NCBI RefSeq assembly: GCF_039851975.1 | Contig: NZ_CP156660.1 | Coordinates: 558,001 to 622,000 of the forward strand | DNA: 64,000 nt | Source: Desulfoscipio sp. XC116 | Lineage (GTDB): Bacteria; Bacillota; Desulfotomaculia; Desulfotomaculales; Desulfallaceae | Direction of reading: 5' to 3' | Shown here: piece by piece, positions 17,277-25,557 of the stretch | Layout: every line of letters starts with the position of its first letter | Position numbering within the stretch: the stretch's first letter is position 1 | Notes under the pieces: generated by a model | Told to the model about the DNA's origin: nothing | The model's input: only the letters and a program-made list of their open reading frames with translations | Database searches by the model: none | Position numbers and translations under genes: made by a program

Positions 17277-18002
17277 TTATGGAATTTTTTCTTCATCCAT
17301 AAACATTGGATCATGGCATGGAATTAAAATCTCAGCTTCTTTCTTAACCCTAAGAGCACTGTCATAGACTTCACGGCAATCCGTATGCAATCCACACGCA
17401 GCTACCTCAAGGCCTCTTTCTTTCATAGAAGGTGTCTGTATAAAAGTACTCATTTGAGAACAGAACCCAGTAATGATCGCTTTTCCTTTTTTCGTTTCTA
17501 TTTGAACAGATTGTCCTCCTGGACTATGGCCTGGTGTAAGAAGAACTTTCACTCCAGGAATTATTTCCGTATCCCCATCAACAACTTGTAGTTTTATTCC
17601 TTCAAAGTACGACGGATTATAATCTACCGCATTAAATACGTGAGGGTTTCTAGCAAAATCCAGTTCTTTTTTTTGGACAATAAATGTAGCGTTTTTATAT
17701 CTATTTGAGAGAGCTATATGGTCAAAATGCATATGGGTAACAATAATAAGATCAATATCGTTTGGTTTAAGGCCAACCTTGGCCAGACCCTCATCAAGAG
17801 GAACACGCGTAGTCATTGGGAATTCAGGATTAAAATGTTCTCCCTGAGCACCGGCATCAACCAGAATTTTAGGGTTTGACCCCTCTATGTACCAAACGTA
17901 ACAGGCGCTTTTAACCTTTTTGCCTACGTTCCAACGATAAGTCCACTGTGACATATCTCTGATACCTTCACATAGTACAATAGGTCTAATACTATATTTC
18001 AT
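17277..18002 (-). CDS. Metallo-beta-lactamase-fold hydrolase (lactonase-like)
   Basis: The zinc motif HMHFDH (HxHxDH) lies at about residue 109 in IIVTHMHFDHIAL, with a further ligand His in TPGHSPGGQS (~170). The overall layout resembles the N-acyl-homoserine-lactonase-like branch. The usual metal-bridging Asp region reads ITGFCS, so the bridging residue may differ. At 241 aa it fits that branch. Within the operon a lactone or thioester hydrolase acting on the imported compound or an intermediate is plausible, but quorum quenching is not supported by the context. GGAGGAGC lies before ATG 18002. Confidence 0.78.
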   Translation of the reverse strand: MKYSIRPIVLCEGIRDMSQWTYRWNVGKKVKSACYVWYIEGSNPKILVDAGAQGEHFNPEFPMTTRVPLDEGLAKVGLKPNDIDLIIVTHMHFDHIALSNRYKNATFIVQKKELDFARNPHVFNAVDYNPSYFEGIKLQVVDGDTEIIPGVKVLLTPGHSPGGQSVQIETKKGKAIITGFCSQMSTFIQTPSMKERGLEVAACGLHTDCREVYDSALRVKKEAEILIPCHDPMFMDEEKIP

Positions 18003-18089
18003 TTGCTCCTCCTATAAAAGTTTTTTGAAGATTTTGCCAGTTTATTAATTATAGCTAGTTATTTGATTTGTAATTATTGCACCTTCTTA

Positions 18090-19460
18090 TTAATTACAGT
18101 TAAGTAAGTGTGTTTGAATTTTACTTACATCTTCAATCTGGTCCAGATTTAGAACTATTTCCACAATTCTATCAATTACGTTGTCTTCGTATTTTTGAAC
18201 ACCCCAAGCAGTACACTTTTTAAATTTCCTAATGCATTCTTCCCAGCATAAAGGATTTTCCGGGTGCCCCTTTAAAACATCAATCTTGTCGGTCAAAACA
18301 TCTCCATTCTTAAGGTATACCTTTATAACAGCAGGCTTTAAGTCCCTTTCCCCAATATCTTCACTTGCATAAACATTAATTTTGCCGGCCGCATATTTTC
18401 TCTTTTCGTCGCATATAACTGCATCTTCAAAATCATCAATAAAGGGTTTCCCTTTTGTAAGCGCTACACTCACTGTGTACGGTATGCTAAACTGCGCGTC
18501 AACCTGCGGGTTCTGCCTTATTGCAAACGGCTTACCTACCATTTCCTTGGACATTTTGGATACAAAAAGTTCCGCCTTTTCAACTTCCTCAAAGCTAAAG
18601 CCATATTTTTGCTTAACAGCTAGAGCCGCATCTATGGAGGAATGCGTCATGCGGCAGGAAGGATATGGTTTTATGCTTAACTTCATGCCGAAAAACTCTT
18701 CTCCCAGCCCTTCCAGGCACTTTCCCCGGTCATAGGCGCCACGCTCGTAAAGATTGAAATACCCAAATTTCCCCTCGAACACTTCACGCGCCCCGGTAAT
18801 TCCCATTTCAGCCATTAGTGCTGAAAGGACCCCTGCTCTGGCTGAGAAAGCAGGTTGTATTCTTTTGGCCAATCCCCCGTCTAAAAGGCACTGGGCATTG
18901 CCGGATGTTTGACTGTATGCCACTCCGAAAGTGTTAAGCATGTCCTGTTGTTTTAAGTTTAAAACTTTAGCGGCGGCAGCCGCCGACCCAAAAGAACCAC
19001 AAGTGGCAGTGCGAATCCAGCTTAAGGAAGTCCTGATAGCAGCACCCAGTCGGCAGCTTAAATCAACTCCCAGAGCTACAGCCGTAATAAGCTGTTTTCC
19101 ACTTGCCTTTCTGGCTTCTGCCAGCGACAACGCAGCGGGAAGGACGCTTACGTAACAGTGCATGGCCGCATCATCCAAGGTATCATCAAAGTCCAGCGCA
19201 TGGCTCAGAACACTGTTGACAAACGCTGCACTGTGGCAGGGCAACCGGTGGCCAGAACCAAACAGGGTAGCTTCCTCCTTACCGCCAAAAGAAGCAAAAA
19301 GATTCATGACCTCTATGCTCCCCGAGGCTTTTGTTCCAGCAAACCCGCAGCCTAGAGTATCAATTATAAACTTCTTTGTAGTATCAACTACTTCAGAGGA
19401 AAGGTCGTTAAATTGCAGTTTTGCATACTTTTCGCTAATCTCATTAACCATGTCGCCCAT
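18090..19460 (-). CDS. MmgE/PrpD family protein
   Basis: Member of the 2-methylcitrate dehydratase / cis-aconitate decarboxylase / epimerase superfamily. The all-helical N-terminal domain contains FIIDTLGCGFAGT and NSVLSHALDFDDTLDDAAMH (residues ~30-105), the family active-site region. The smaller C-terminal alpha/beta domain has FGYFNLYERGAYD and KPYPSCRMTHSSIDAAL (~265-290). 456 aa, complete. AAAGGAG precedes ATG 19460. It probably dehydrates, decarboxylates or epimerises a tricarboxylic or dicarboxylic acid; which one cannot be told from sequence. Confidence 0.87.
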   Translation of the reverse strand: MGDMVNEISEKYAKLQFNDLSSEVVDTTKKFIIDTLGCGFAGTKASGSIEVMNLFASFGGKEEATLFGSGHRLPCHSAAFVNSVLSHALDFDDTLDDAAMHCYVSVLPAALSLAEARKASGKQLITAVALGVDLSCRLGAAIRTSLSWIRTATCGSFGSAAAAAKVLNLKQQDMLNTFGVAYSQTSGNAQCLLDGGLAKRIQPAFSARAGVLSALMAEMGITGAREVFEGKFGYFNLYERGAYDRGKCLEGLGEEFFGMKLSIKPYPSCRMTHSSIDAALAVKQKYGFSFEEVEKAELFVSKMSKEMVGKPFAIRQNPQVDAQFSIPYTVSVALTKGKPFIDDFEDAVICDEKRKYAAGKINVYASEDIGERDLKPAVIKVYLKNGDVLTDKIDVLKGHPENPLCWEECIRKFKKCTAWGVQKYEDNVIDRIVEIVLNLDQIEDVSKIQTHLLNCN

Positions 19461-19513
19461 CTAATTCTCTCCTTTGCAATTGGTGAATTCTATTTAAACT
19501 TACTGCTTAAACA

Positions 19514-20929
19514 TTACCTGTGACCTTCGAAAATGCCCGGATTTAAAATATTATTGGGGTCGAAAACTGCCTTAATATTTTTAACCAGGTCGTAGGAGAA
19601 TTGACCATACCTTTTAATAAAGAAAGGTGTCCTTTTGGCAAATTGCCCCCATTCACCGCCGCAGGTGCGGTATTTAAAGTTAATTTCAGTTTCGCGTTGA
19701 AACAATTCGTCTGTCGCTTTTTTGAGCTTGTCATCCTCCCAATCAGCAGGAAGCAGGAACGAAGCATGGATAGCCAAAGCCCCAATATGGCCGAAAAGAA
19801 GGGTAGGTATTTCCTGCAATACGGAAAGGCCTTCGTTGAAGCTCTCGGCATCCCGCATTATTTCCACAAGCTCGGCAAGGTTACCGGACAATTCCGAGGT
19901 AATTAATTTACCTCTCTGCACCTGCATGATATATGACCCGATAACTTCCCTGGTCCCCCAGAGTTTTTCCCATTCATTCATGTCTGTGACCCTGTATGCC
20001 ACAATAACTTTTTCTTTTTTGAAGGACTTAACTTGCTCGTCAACTTTGTACTCGGCCTCTTTCTTAGTTAAGCCCTCTGTAACTGTTAATAGAACAGGTC
20101 CCGGAGGCGCTTCCATGCCCTTAACCTGAAAGCCAATATCTGCAATAGTTTTGGACATGAACTCCATAAATATGGGAACCGGGCGTTTCTCTAAATACAT
20201 TCTTTGCACTCCCCCGGCCAATGCCTCCAAGTCTTTAAAGATAGCTACGCCATATGCCCGTGGCAACAAGGGTAAAAGTCTCATCCGTATTCTTACAATA
20301 ATACCCATAAGACCGTCCCCGCCTACAAAAAATTTGGTTAAATCTGTCCCGGCTGGTTTTCTAAGACCCACCGTGCCGGTTTCAATGATTTCACCGGTAG
20401 GGAGCACTACTTCCAGCCCATGCACGTAATCACCAGGCTTACCGGTATATGTATCGGTAAGGTGTCCGCTGGTGTTGTTTGAAATTAATCCTCCCATACT
20501 AGCAATAACCTGGCTGCCGGGGTAAACGGGCAGCCAGTAACCTAATGCTTTTAACTCATCCGCCATTTCTTTACACCTGACGCCGGGTTCACATTCAAAA
20601 TATCCGCCTTTTTCTATAATTTCAAATGAGTTTATTCGCTTGGTGTTCAGCACTATTCCGGGAGCATGCGGTCTGGACGCACCGTTTAGCTGTGTTCCGG
20701 AACACCTGACAAATACGGATATTTTATTTTTATTGGCATATTTCATTATTTCGGAGATTTCTTCTTTGTTTTTTGGCAGTACTACCACATAGGGTATGCT
20801 ATCATTCTTTATGTGGTATGGCATGGGGTCCAGCGCACTTTTTACTCTTTCAAATATGTTGTCTGATACGTACTGCTCCCCAACTATTTGGGCAAGGTCT
20901 TTCTTTATGTCCTGGGCTTGCAAATCCAT
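19514..20929 (-). CDS. FAD-binding oxidoreductase (GlcD/D-lactate dehydrogenase type)
   Basis: PCMH-type FAD-binding flavoprotein oxidising a 2-hydroxy acid. The FAD site is visible as RCSGTQLNGASRPHAPGIVL (residues ~75-95) and GSQVIASMGGLISNNTSG (~138-155). The C-terminal FAD-oxidase domain ends with the family-typical tail KAVFDPNNILNPG. I chose ATG 20929 over the in-frame GTG 20938, because AAGGAG then lies 8 nt upstream. 471 aa. Paired with the Fe-S protein encoded just upstream in the operon, it resembles GlcD-GlcF-type electron-transfer dehydrogenases. Confidence 0.9.
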   Translation of the reverse strand: MDLQAQDIKKDLAQIVGEQYVSDNIFERVKSALDPMPYHIKNDSIPYVVVLPKNKEEISEIMKYANKNKISVFVRCSGTQLNGASRPHAPGIVLNTKRINSFEIIEKGGYFECEPGVRCKEMADELKALGYWLPVYPGSQVIASMGGLISNNTSGHLTDTYTGKPGDYVHGLEVVLPTGEIIETGTVGLRKPAGTDLTKFFVGGDGLMGIIVRIRMRLLPLLPRAYGVAIFKDLEALAGGVQRMYLEKRPVPIFMEFMSKTIADIGFQVKGMEAPPGPVLLTVTEGLTKKEAEYKVDEQVKSFKKEKVIVAYRVTDMNEWEKLWGTREVIGSYIMQVQRGKLITSELSGNLAELVEIMRDAESFNEGLSVLQEIPTLLFGHIGALAIHASFLLPADWEDDKLKKATDELFQRETEINFKYRTCGGEWGQFAKRTPFFIKRYGQFSYDLVKNIKAVFDPNNILNPGIFEGHR

Positions 20930-20966
20930 TATCCTCACTCCTTGTTTTTAATCTGTTCAAACATTA

Positions 20967-22154
20967 TTAAAGGGCCAATGCTTCGGCAAGAAGTTCAGAA
21001 ATATCCACAACTTTTATATTTTCTTCCTGTTCCAAATCTTTTATGGCATTCTGCAGCATGATATGGCACCACGGGCAGGCTACGGCCAGTATGTTGGCTC
21101 CCGCGGCCAGTGCCTGTTCCACACGTTGATTTGCCAGGCGTTTCTCTTCTTTTACTTCCGTCCACATTCTTCCTCCGCCTCCGCCGCAGCAAAGGCTCAT
21201 TTTCCTGTTGTCTTTCATCTCTACCAGCTTGACACCGGGAATAGCTTCTATAATTTCGCGTGGTTCCTCGTAAATTCCGTTGTGTTTACCAAGGTAGCAG
21301 GGATCATGGTACGTTACCACATAATTTAGTTTTTTTTCAAACTTTATCTTTTTGTTAGTTGTCCAATTATGCAGCATATGCACATAATGCTGAATTTCAA
21401 TATTATCCAGGCCTTGATATTCCTTGATATAGGTGTTATAACAATGGGGCGAAGTGGTAACAATGCTTTTTACGCCGCTTTCTACAAAACTCTTGGTGTT
21501 TTGCTGTGACATCTCCTGAAAAAGAAATTCGTCACCCAAGCGGTTGGCGGCACAGCTGCAGCATCTCTCTTTTTCCAATACCCCAAAGTCAGTGCCCTGG
21601 TTTTTCATTAGCTTAACAAGGCTTACGGCAATGTTCCGTATTTCCGGATCGTATGAGACGCTGCAGCCCACATAGTAAAGCATATCCGCTTTTTCATCCG
21701 GGAGTTTTTTAATATTGATGTCTTTTGCCCAGGCCAACCTGTTTTCGGAATCAAAGTTATATGGATTACCTTTGGCATAGATTGCTTTTAAAGCATTGCG
21801 TTGGAAGGGCATCGGACCTATATTGTTGTCCACTAGCAGCTTGCGGCCGTTTTCTATAATTTCCAGCAGCGGTATTCCCGCACTTAATTCTTCACATGCT
21901 ATTACGCATGCGTTGCAGGTTGTACAGGAAAAAAGAATTTCTGTCAAGTTTTTCTTTTGTTCGGCATCATTGAGATTCCATTTTAAGTAGTAGTAAATTG
22001 ACTGGATTATACCGGAAGGGCCATTAACCATAAACCCTTCCATAGATTTATACAGCGGGCACACGGAATAGCAGTAATTGCAGTTTCGGCACCTGAATGT
22101 TGATTTGGAGATCGCTTCTTCTAATTTCTTCTGGTACTCATCGTAATCCAGCAT
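20967..22154 (-). CDS. (Fe-S)-binding CCG-domain oxidoreductase (GlcF/HdrD type)
   Basis: Electron-transfer subunit expected to take electrons from the neighbouring FAD protein. Two ferredoxin-like 4Fe-4S sites are visible: CRNCNYCYSVCP (~residue 20) and CTTCNACVIAC (~75). Two CCG domains follow, with RCCSCAANRLG (~220) and SLCCGGGGGRMW (~340). I chose ATG 22154 because GGGAGGAG is correctly placed before it, giving 395 aa; an in-frame ATG at 22226 has no ribosome site. First gene of the operon; its promoter/operator lies at about 22344-22372. Confidence 0.88.
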   Translation of the reverse strand: MLDYDEYQKKLEEAISKSTFRCRNCNYCYSVCPLYKSMEGFMVNGPSGIIQSIYYYLKWNLNDAEQKKNLTEILFSCTTCNACVIACEELSAGIPLLEIIENGRKLLVDNNIGPMPFQRNALKAIYAKGNPYNFDSENRLAWAKDINIKKLPDEKADMLYYVGCSVSYDPEIRNIAVSLVKLMKNQGTDFGVLEKERCCSCAANRLGDEFLFQEMSQQNTKSFVESGVKSIVTTSPHCYNTYIKEYQGLDNIEIQHYVHMLHNWTTNKKIKFEKKLNYVVTYHDPCYLGKHNGIYEEPREIIEAIPGVKLVEMKDNRKMSLCCGGGGGRMWTEVKEEKRLANQRVEQALAAGANILAVACPWCHIMLQNAIKDLEQEENIKVVDISELLAEALAL

Positions 22155-22242
22155 CGGTACATCTCCTCCCGCAATATGTTTAATGAAAATTTTATTATCA
22201 GCATAAGCCCCTATAAGCCAATTCAATCAAGATAACTATACT

Positions 22243-22319
22243 GTAGCTATTCAGTATTCCTTTCAAGTAGCTGTACTGGGGCTGACCCCAGTTGCGAAGG
22301 CCTTATACTGAATAGTTAC
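22243..22319. repeat. Nested inverted repeat in the operon leader (MITE-like)
   Basis: GTAGCTATTCAGTAT (22243-22257) is inverted at 22305-22319 with one mismatch. An inner perfect hairpin ACTGGGG-CTGA-CCCCAGT spans 22275-22292. Lying between the operon promoter and the first gene, it would fold in the 5' leader. It could be a small mobile-element relic or a leader regulatory structure. Confidence 0.7.
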
Positions 22320-22343
22320 CTCAATTAAAAATAATTGCTTGAG

Positions 22344-22372
22344 ATGTATACAATATTGTATACAATCTTCAA
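22344..22372 (-). promoter_or_regulatory. Operon promoter with GntR operator
   Basis: A perfect 20-bp palindrome TGTATACAATATTGTATACA (22345-22364) sits between a minus-strand -35 (TTGAAG, 22372-22367) and a -10 (ATACAT, 22349-22344, 17-bp spacer). The same palindrome recurs in the gntR promoter, so it is the probable operator of the adjacent regulator; binding would block polymerase. Confidence 0.8.
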
Positions 22373-22430
22373 GAAAAAAAATTCTGCATTGCCTAACGTT
22401 ATGAAACCCGTTTGATAATGCAAAACCCGT

Positions 22431-23078
22431 CTATTCCAGTAATTTTTTGGCGTTTTCCCACGAGCTGGTCATATGGCCGATCGCCTTTTTCGCTGCTAAA
22501 AACTTTTTCCCCATGATAATAGCGTCAACGATGCTCTCATGTTCCTTCAACGCCTTTTGAGCCCTGTTAGGTATCGTCCAAATTGAAATTCGCATTATAG
22601 CCGAATAAACCCTCAAATTATCAAGGATTTGAACTAACATCTTATTCCCGCTAGCCATGGTCAAGCTTGTATGAAAATCATTGTTTAATTTAGCTAAAAG
22701 TTTAAAATCGTTGGCTTGAATTGCGTTTCGTGATAATTTAATATTTTCAGTTAAATTATTTTTTAATTTATCAGTTGCATTTTTAGTTACTAAATATGCA
22801 CATAGAGCCTCAAGCACAGATCTTACTTGGTAGTAATTGTTGATTTCTTTTAAAGTAAATCTTCTTACCATCATGCCCTTGTAGGGTTCCCTCACCAGGA
22901 AGCCCTCTTTCTCAAGGTGTTTTAACGCTTCCCGAATAGGAGTTCTACTTAATTCAAGCTTCTCAGCAATTTCGGATTCTATTAATCTCTCTCCGGACTT
23001 GTAATATCCTGATATTATCGCGCTTCTAATTTCCCTATAGGCCAATTCATCTGAGGTAACTTTATTATTAGTTGCCAT
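22431..23078 (-). CDS. GntR-family regulator, FadR/FCD subfamily
   Basis: Ligand-responsive repressor for the downstream catabolic operon. The N-terminal winged helix has IRSAIISGYYKSGERLIESE followed by LSRTPIREALKHLEKEGFL (residues ~15-60). The all-helical FCD ligand domain fills the rest, with metal-ligand candidates in RSVLEALC, NNDFHTSL and KEHESIVDAI. 215 aa, normal. AAGGGG lies before ATG 23078. Its own promoter and that of the operon carry the same palindrome, which suggests autoregulation. Confidence 0.9.
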   Translation of the reverse strand: MATNNKVTSDELAYREIRSAIISGYYKSGERLIESEIAEKLELSRTPIREALKHLEKEGFLVREPYKGMMVRRFTLKEINNYYQVRSVLEALCAYLVTKNATDKLKNNLTENIKLSRNAIQANDFKLLAKLNNDFHTSLTMASGNKMLVQILDNLRVYSAIMRISIWTIPNRAQKALKEHESIVDAIIMGKKFLAAKKAIGHMTSSWENAKKLLE

Positions 23079-23122
23079 GTTTCCCCTTACCTATTAATAG
23101 TTGCTTAATTAATATCGCTTAA

Positions 23123-23152
23123 ATTGTACGCAATATTGTATACAATTGTCAA
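23123..23152 (-). promoter_or_regulatory. gntR promoter with autoregulatory operator
   Basis: Minus-strand -35 TTGACA (23152-23147), 18-bp spacer, -10 TACAAT (23128-23123). The spacer and -10 contain TGTACGCAATATTGTATACA (23125-23144), 18/20 identical to the operon operator. Confidence 0.8.
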
Positions 23153-23344
23153 GAAAAAACTTTTTGCCCACAGCTAAAACGCGAGATTCTTTAAGCTAAA
23201 TATTAGCAAACTATACCATCCAGCACAATTATGACAGTTACCGGGAAATAATATGCACTAATCAGGCCGGTAAAGTTTGTTCTTATCGAGCAGTGCAAAG
23301 ACCAATTTAAGACGCCGGTTCTAATATAATAAAATAAGGGGAAG

Positions 23345-23491
23345 ATGAAACAGCCTGAAGATGGTGTAAATATTGACTGTCAGTACAGCATACAGCAAGT
23401 GGGTATGGGAATACTTGTTTTGCTGCGGGGCTTCAGGTTTAGAGGAAAAACAACTAATGAAGTTAAATATGAGTTGTGTCAATTATGTTAG
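23345..23491 (+). CDS. Possible small ORF (48 aa)
   Basis: AAGGGGAAG sits just before ATG 23345. The frame runs 48 codons (MKQPEDGVNIDCQYSIQQ...) to TAG 23489-23491 with a short hydrophobic stretch (VGMGILVLL). No family is recognised and codon use is unremarkable; it may be chance. The surrounding 23160-23557 interval shows nothing else. Confidence 0.25.
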   Translation: MKQPEDGVNIDCQYSIQQVGMGILVLLRGFRFRGKTTNEVKYELCQLC

Positions 23492-23557
23492 TATTAGTAA
23501 GTGTTAGTGCGTAATCAAAGCAAATTAGCATGTAATTTATGTTAAATTAATATTATC

Positions 23558-23612
23558 GGGTTTTGGGATGTAACATGTAAGGGTTTTGGGATGTAACATG
23601 TAACATGTTACA
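23558..23612. repeat. 23-bp tandem repeat plus palindrome
   Basis: A 23-bp unit beginning GGGTTTTGGGATG and ending TAACATGTAA occupies 23558-23580 and 23581-23603. The 14-bp palindrome TGTAACATGTTACA (23599-23612) overlaps the end. It could be an operator for the small protein/GNAT pair starting at 23742. Confidence 0.7.
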
Positions 23613-23741
23613 ATGTTTCCAGAAGAAATGTTATTATGTGGAATGTCCTCGGCAAAACTGGCATAGCATTTACGTATATGTCTGTGCTGGGGGTGTGCGA
23701 AAACGGATAAGCTAAAAGATATTAAAGAAGGAGGGAGAAAA

Positions 23742-23894
23742 ATGGCTACACAACTTCAACCAACACCTGTGCTCTATGGCAAAGATGCGAATGATGTATT
23801 AGAACAAATCAAGAAAAAGCCAACTTCCGAACAAATCCGTAGGGCCCAAAAACGCAATGAATTTTTTAAAAGTATTAGGAAAAAAGGTCTGTAA
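23742..23894 (+). CDS. 50-residue basic protein, possible antitoxin of GNAT pair
   Basis: GAAGGAGGGAG (23727-23737) precedes ATG 23742 and a 50-codon ORF: an N-terminal MATQLQPTPVLYGKDAND, then a helical, Lys/Arg-rich C-terminus (EQIKKKPTSEQIRRAQKR...). It ends at 23894, 9 nt before the GNAT start. Size, order and spacing are those of an antitoxin preceding a GNAT toxin, but it is not the classic ribbon-helix-helix DUF1778 family and I do not recognise it. The tandem repeat/palindrome upstream could be its binding site. Confidence 0.65.
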   Translation: MATQLQPTPVLYGKDANDVLEQIKKKPTSEQIRRAQKRNEFFKSIRKKGL

Positions 23895-23903
23895 TTCTTT
23901 ACC

Positions 23904-24377
23904 ATGGCTGCCATCAATACAAAAGCAATTTTACTGGTTAGATTGTCAGAGACAGAAATTCCTGACTTGGAGACATTTGATTGCGGCGACGCCGAAATGA
24001 ATAGATTTTTAAGAAAAGAAGCTTATTCAGAACAAGAAGCAGGTATGAATAGTACTATTTTATTATACTATACTGGTGAGTTGGCTGCATTTTGTTCCGT
24101 ATGTTGCGATTCAATACCTCTCAGTAATAAGGAACGGGAAGAAGAAAAAATTGAGGCACAATATAAGGTCCCTGCAATTAAGATTGCCAGGCTAGGAAGA
24201 AGTATTAGGTTTAGGGAATATGGTCTCGGTGGTTTTTTAATTGACTATATAAAAGATATAGCATATGAACTTAGTACATCAAAAATTGGGGTAAGATTTA
24301 TAACGCTTGATGCTTATCCAGGCAAGGAAAAGTATTATTTAGATAACGGTTTTATACGTAATGAAGGCAATGAATAA
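23904..24377 (+). CDS. GNAT acetyltransferase, possible TacT/AtaT-like toxin
   Basis: A GNAT-fold N-acetyltransferase of 157 aa. The N-terminal ETFDCGDAEMNRFLRKEA (residues ~21-38) matches the F.CG...LN.FL...A opening typical of tRNA-acetylating TacT/AtaT toxins. The acetyl-CoA region includes KIARLGRSIRFREYGLGGFLI (~95-115), where the usual R/QxxGxG/A loop reads REYGLGG. The C-terminal strand contains ITLDAYPGKEKYYLDNGF (~135-150), typical of the fold. Its 50-residue upstream partner and terminator define a two-gene unit. A plain acetyltransferase role cannot be excluded. Confidence 0.75.
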   Translation: MAAINTKAILLVRLSETEIPDLETFDCGDAEMNRFLRKEAYSEQEAGMNSTILLYYTGELAAFCSVCCDSIPLSNKEREEEKIEAQYKVPAIKIARLGRSIRFREYGLGGFLIDYIKDIAYELSTSKIGVRFITLDAYPGKEKYYLDNGFIRNEGNE

Positions 24378-24450
24378 AAGGTCTGATGGTACGGTAAGCA
24401 TGCGGGCAGATATTTTTAATTAATAAAGATAATGTTTAAGCTATAAATAT

Positions 24451-24480
24451 AAAACACTCTCCTAAGAGGGTGTTTTTTTT
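24451..24480 (+). terminator. Terminator after the GNAT gene
   Basis: AACACTCTC pairs with GAGGGTGTT around CTAA, followed by eight T. Confidence 0.85.
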
Positions 24481-24550
24481 ACATTTTTATATATACACAA
24501 CAGTTTTGTTATGTATATATGTTATGTGTCGTTTCTCACAACAACCGTCA

Positions 24551-25502
24551 GTAGGTCTCACAATAATTGTCAGTAATCTTTCTTCAGGTACGCCGCAGAT
24601 GAAATCGGCCGCCCAGTTACTTAGCCTGACCACAAATTTTCCAGTTGGCGCTATTCAAGTGACCACCCCCAATGAGCGGGAAAATTATGGTCAAATAAGC
24701 TATAATGTTGAGGAGACTTGGCTAAATAATATTGATAATGATCCTGAGCTTGAAAGAAATAACAGATCGAAAAAGGTGGTATCTACAAACCTGCGTTTTT
24801 TATTCTTGCGGGAAACTGCTATCAGTAATGTAGAAGCTTATAATTATTTAGCTGCCTTGGATATTTTACATTCAGTACGGGATTTTGTGCCCGAGCAAGC
24901 CATGAGTCTATTAAAAGCTGCCTGCCAGCGAAAGAATATGGATCTCATTGAGGCAGGTAAAGAGGCCAAACAAGCCAACTATGATGTATTTCCGGTGAAA
25001 TCCAGTGATGCCAGAGATTTGTTCGAATATCTATTATTATTGGGTTTGCAGCAGAAGTCCGGGCAATTAATGGACTATGTGCGCGGTATCTCACCTGCGC
25101 TGACCAAACTTTTTGAGTCCTTTCTTGAGGAGAGATGTCGGCGACACATAAAAGAAGATTTTTGCATTGAAGCGCCTCGTGGCTCGGGTTTTTGGAAAGT
25201 GAAGCGTGATAAAATAGAGTCTAATGCACCGGACCTGCTAAACTATTATGATAGCGGTATTGGCCAGAAGCAGACTGATGCGTAACGTGGAAGATAAGAT
25301 AAGAAATCCGGCGGCTCATAATATAAAAGCGATTAAGGAAGATGAATTTAAGAATAAGGCTGGGATATCCAGCAAAAGGTTATTGCAATACATGCAGTGG
25401 ATGTTTAAATACATTTATCCTTATTATTTCAAAGCTGATTTGAATATATGGGAAAGTTACGATTTTATGAACCAGGCGATTATCAATAAATTAAAAAGTT
25501 GA
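24551..25502 (+). pseudogene. csm6: Csm6 remnant (type III CRISPR ancillary RNase)
   Basis: Translated sequence shows the CARF core IIVSNLSSGTPQMKSA, then ITTPN-type linker sequence (QVTTPNERENYGQISYNVEE). A helical middle region follows (YNYLAALDIL), then an HEPN domain with the catalytic R-x4-H as RNPAAH (~25302-25319). These are hallmarks of Csm6, which is activated by cyclic oligoadenylate from Cas10. It is broken: the first part of the CARF domain is missing, and a frameshift near 25258-25270 splits the HEPN part (second frame continues to 25502). No cas10 or csm genes are present. It is probably a leftover of a lost type III system. Confidence 0.75.
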
Positions 25503-25557
25503 TAGCGTTCTTAAAGAGGCAATAATAAACTATAGATTGTTGGGTAACAATTTCGCG

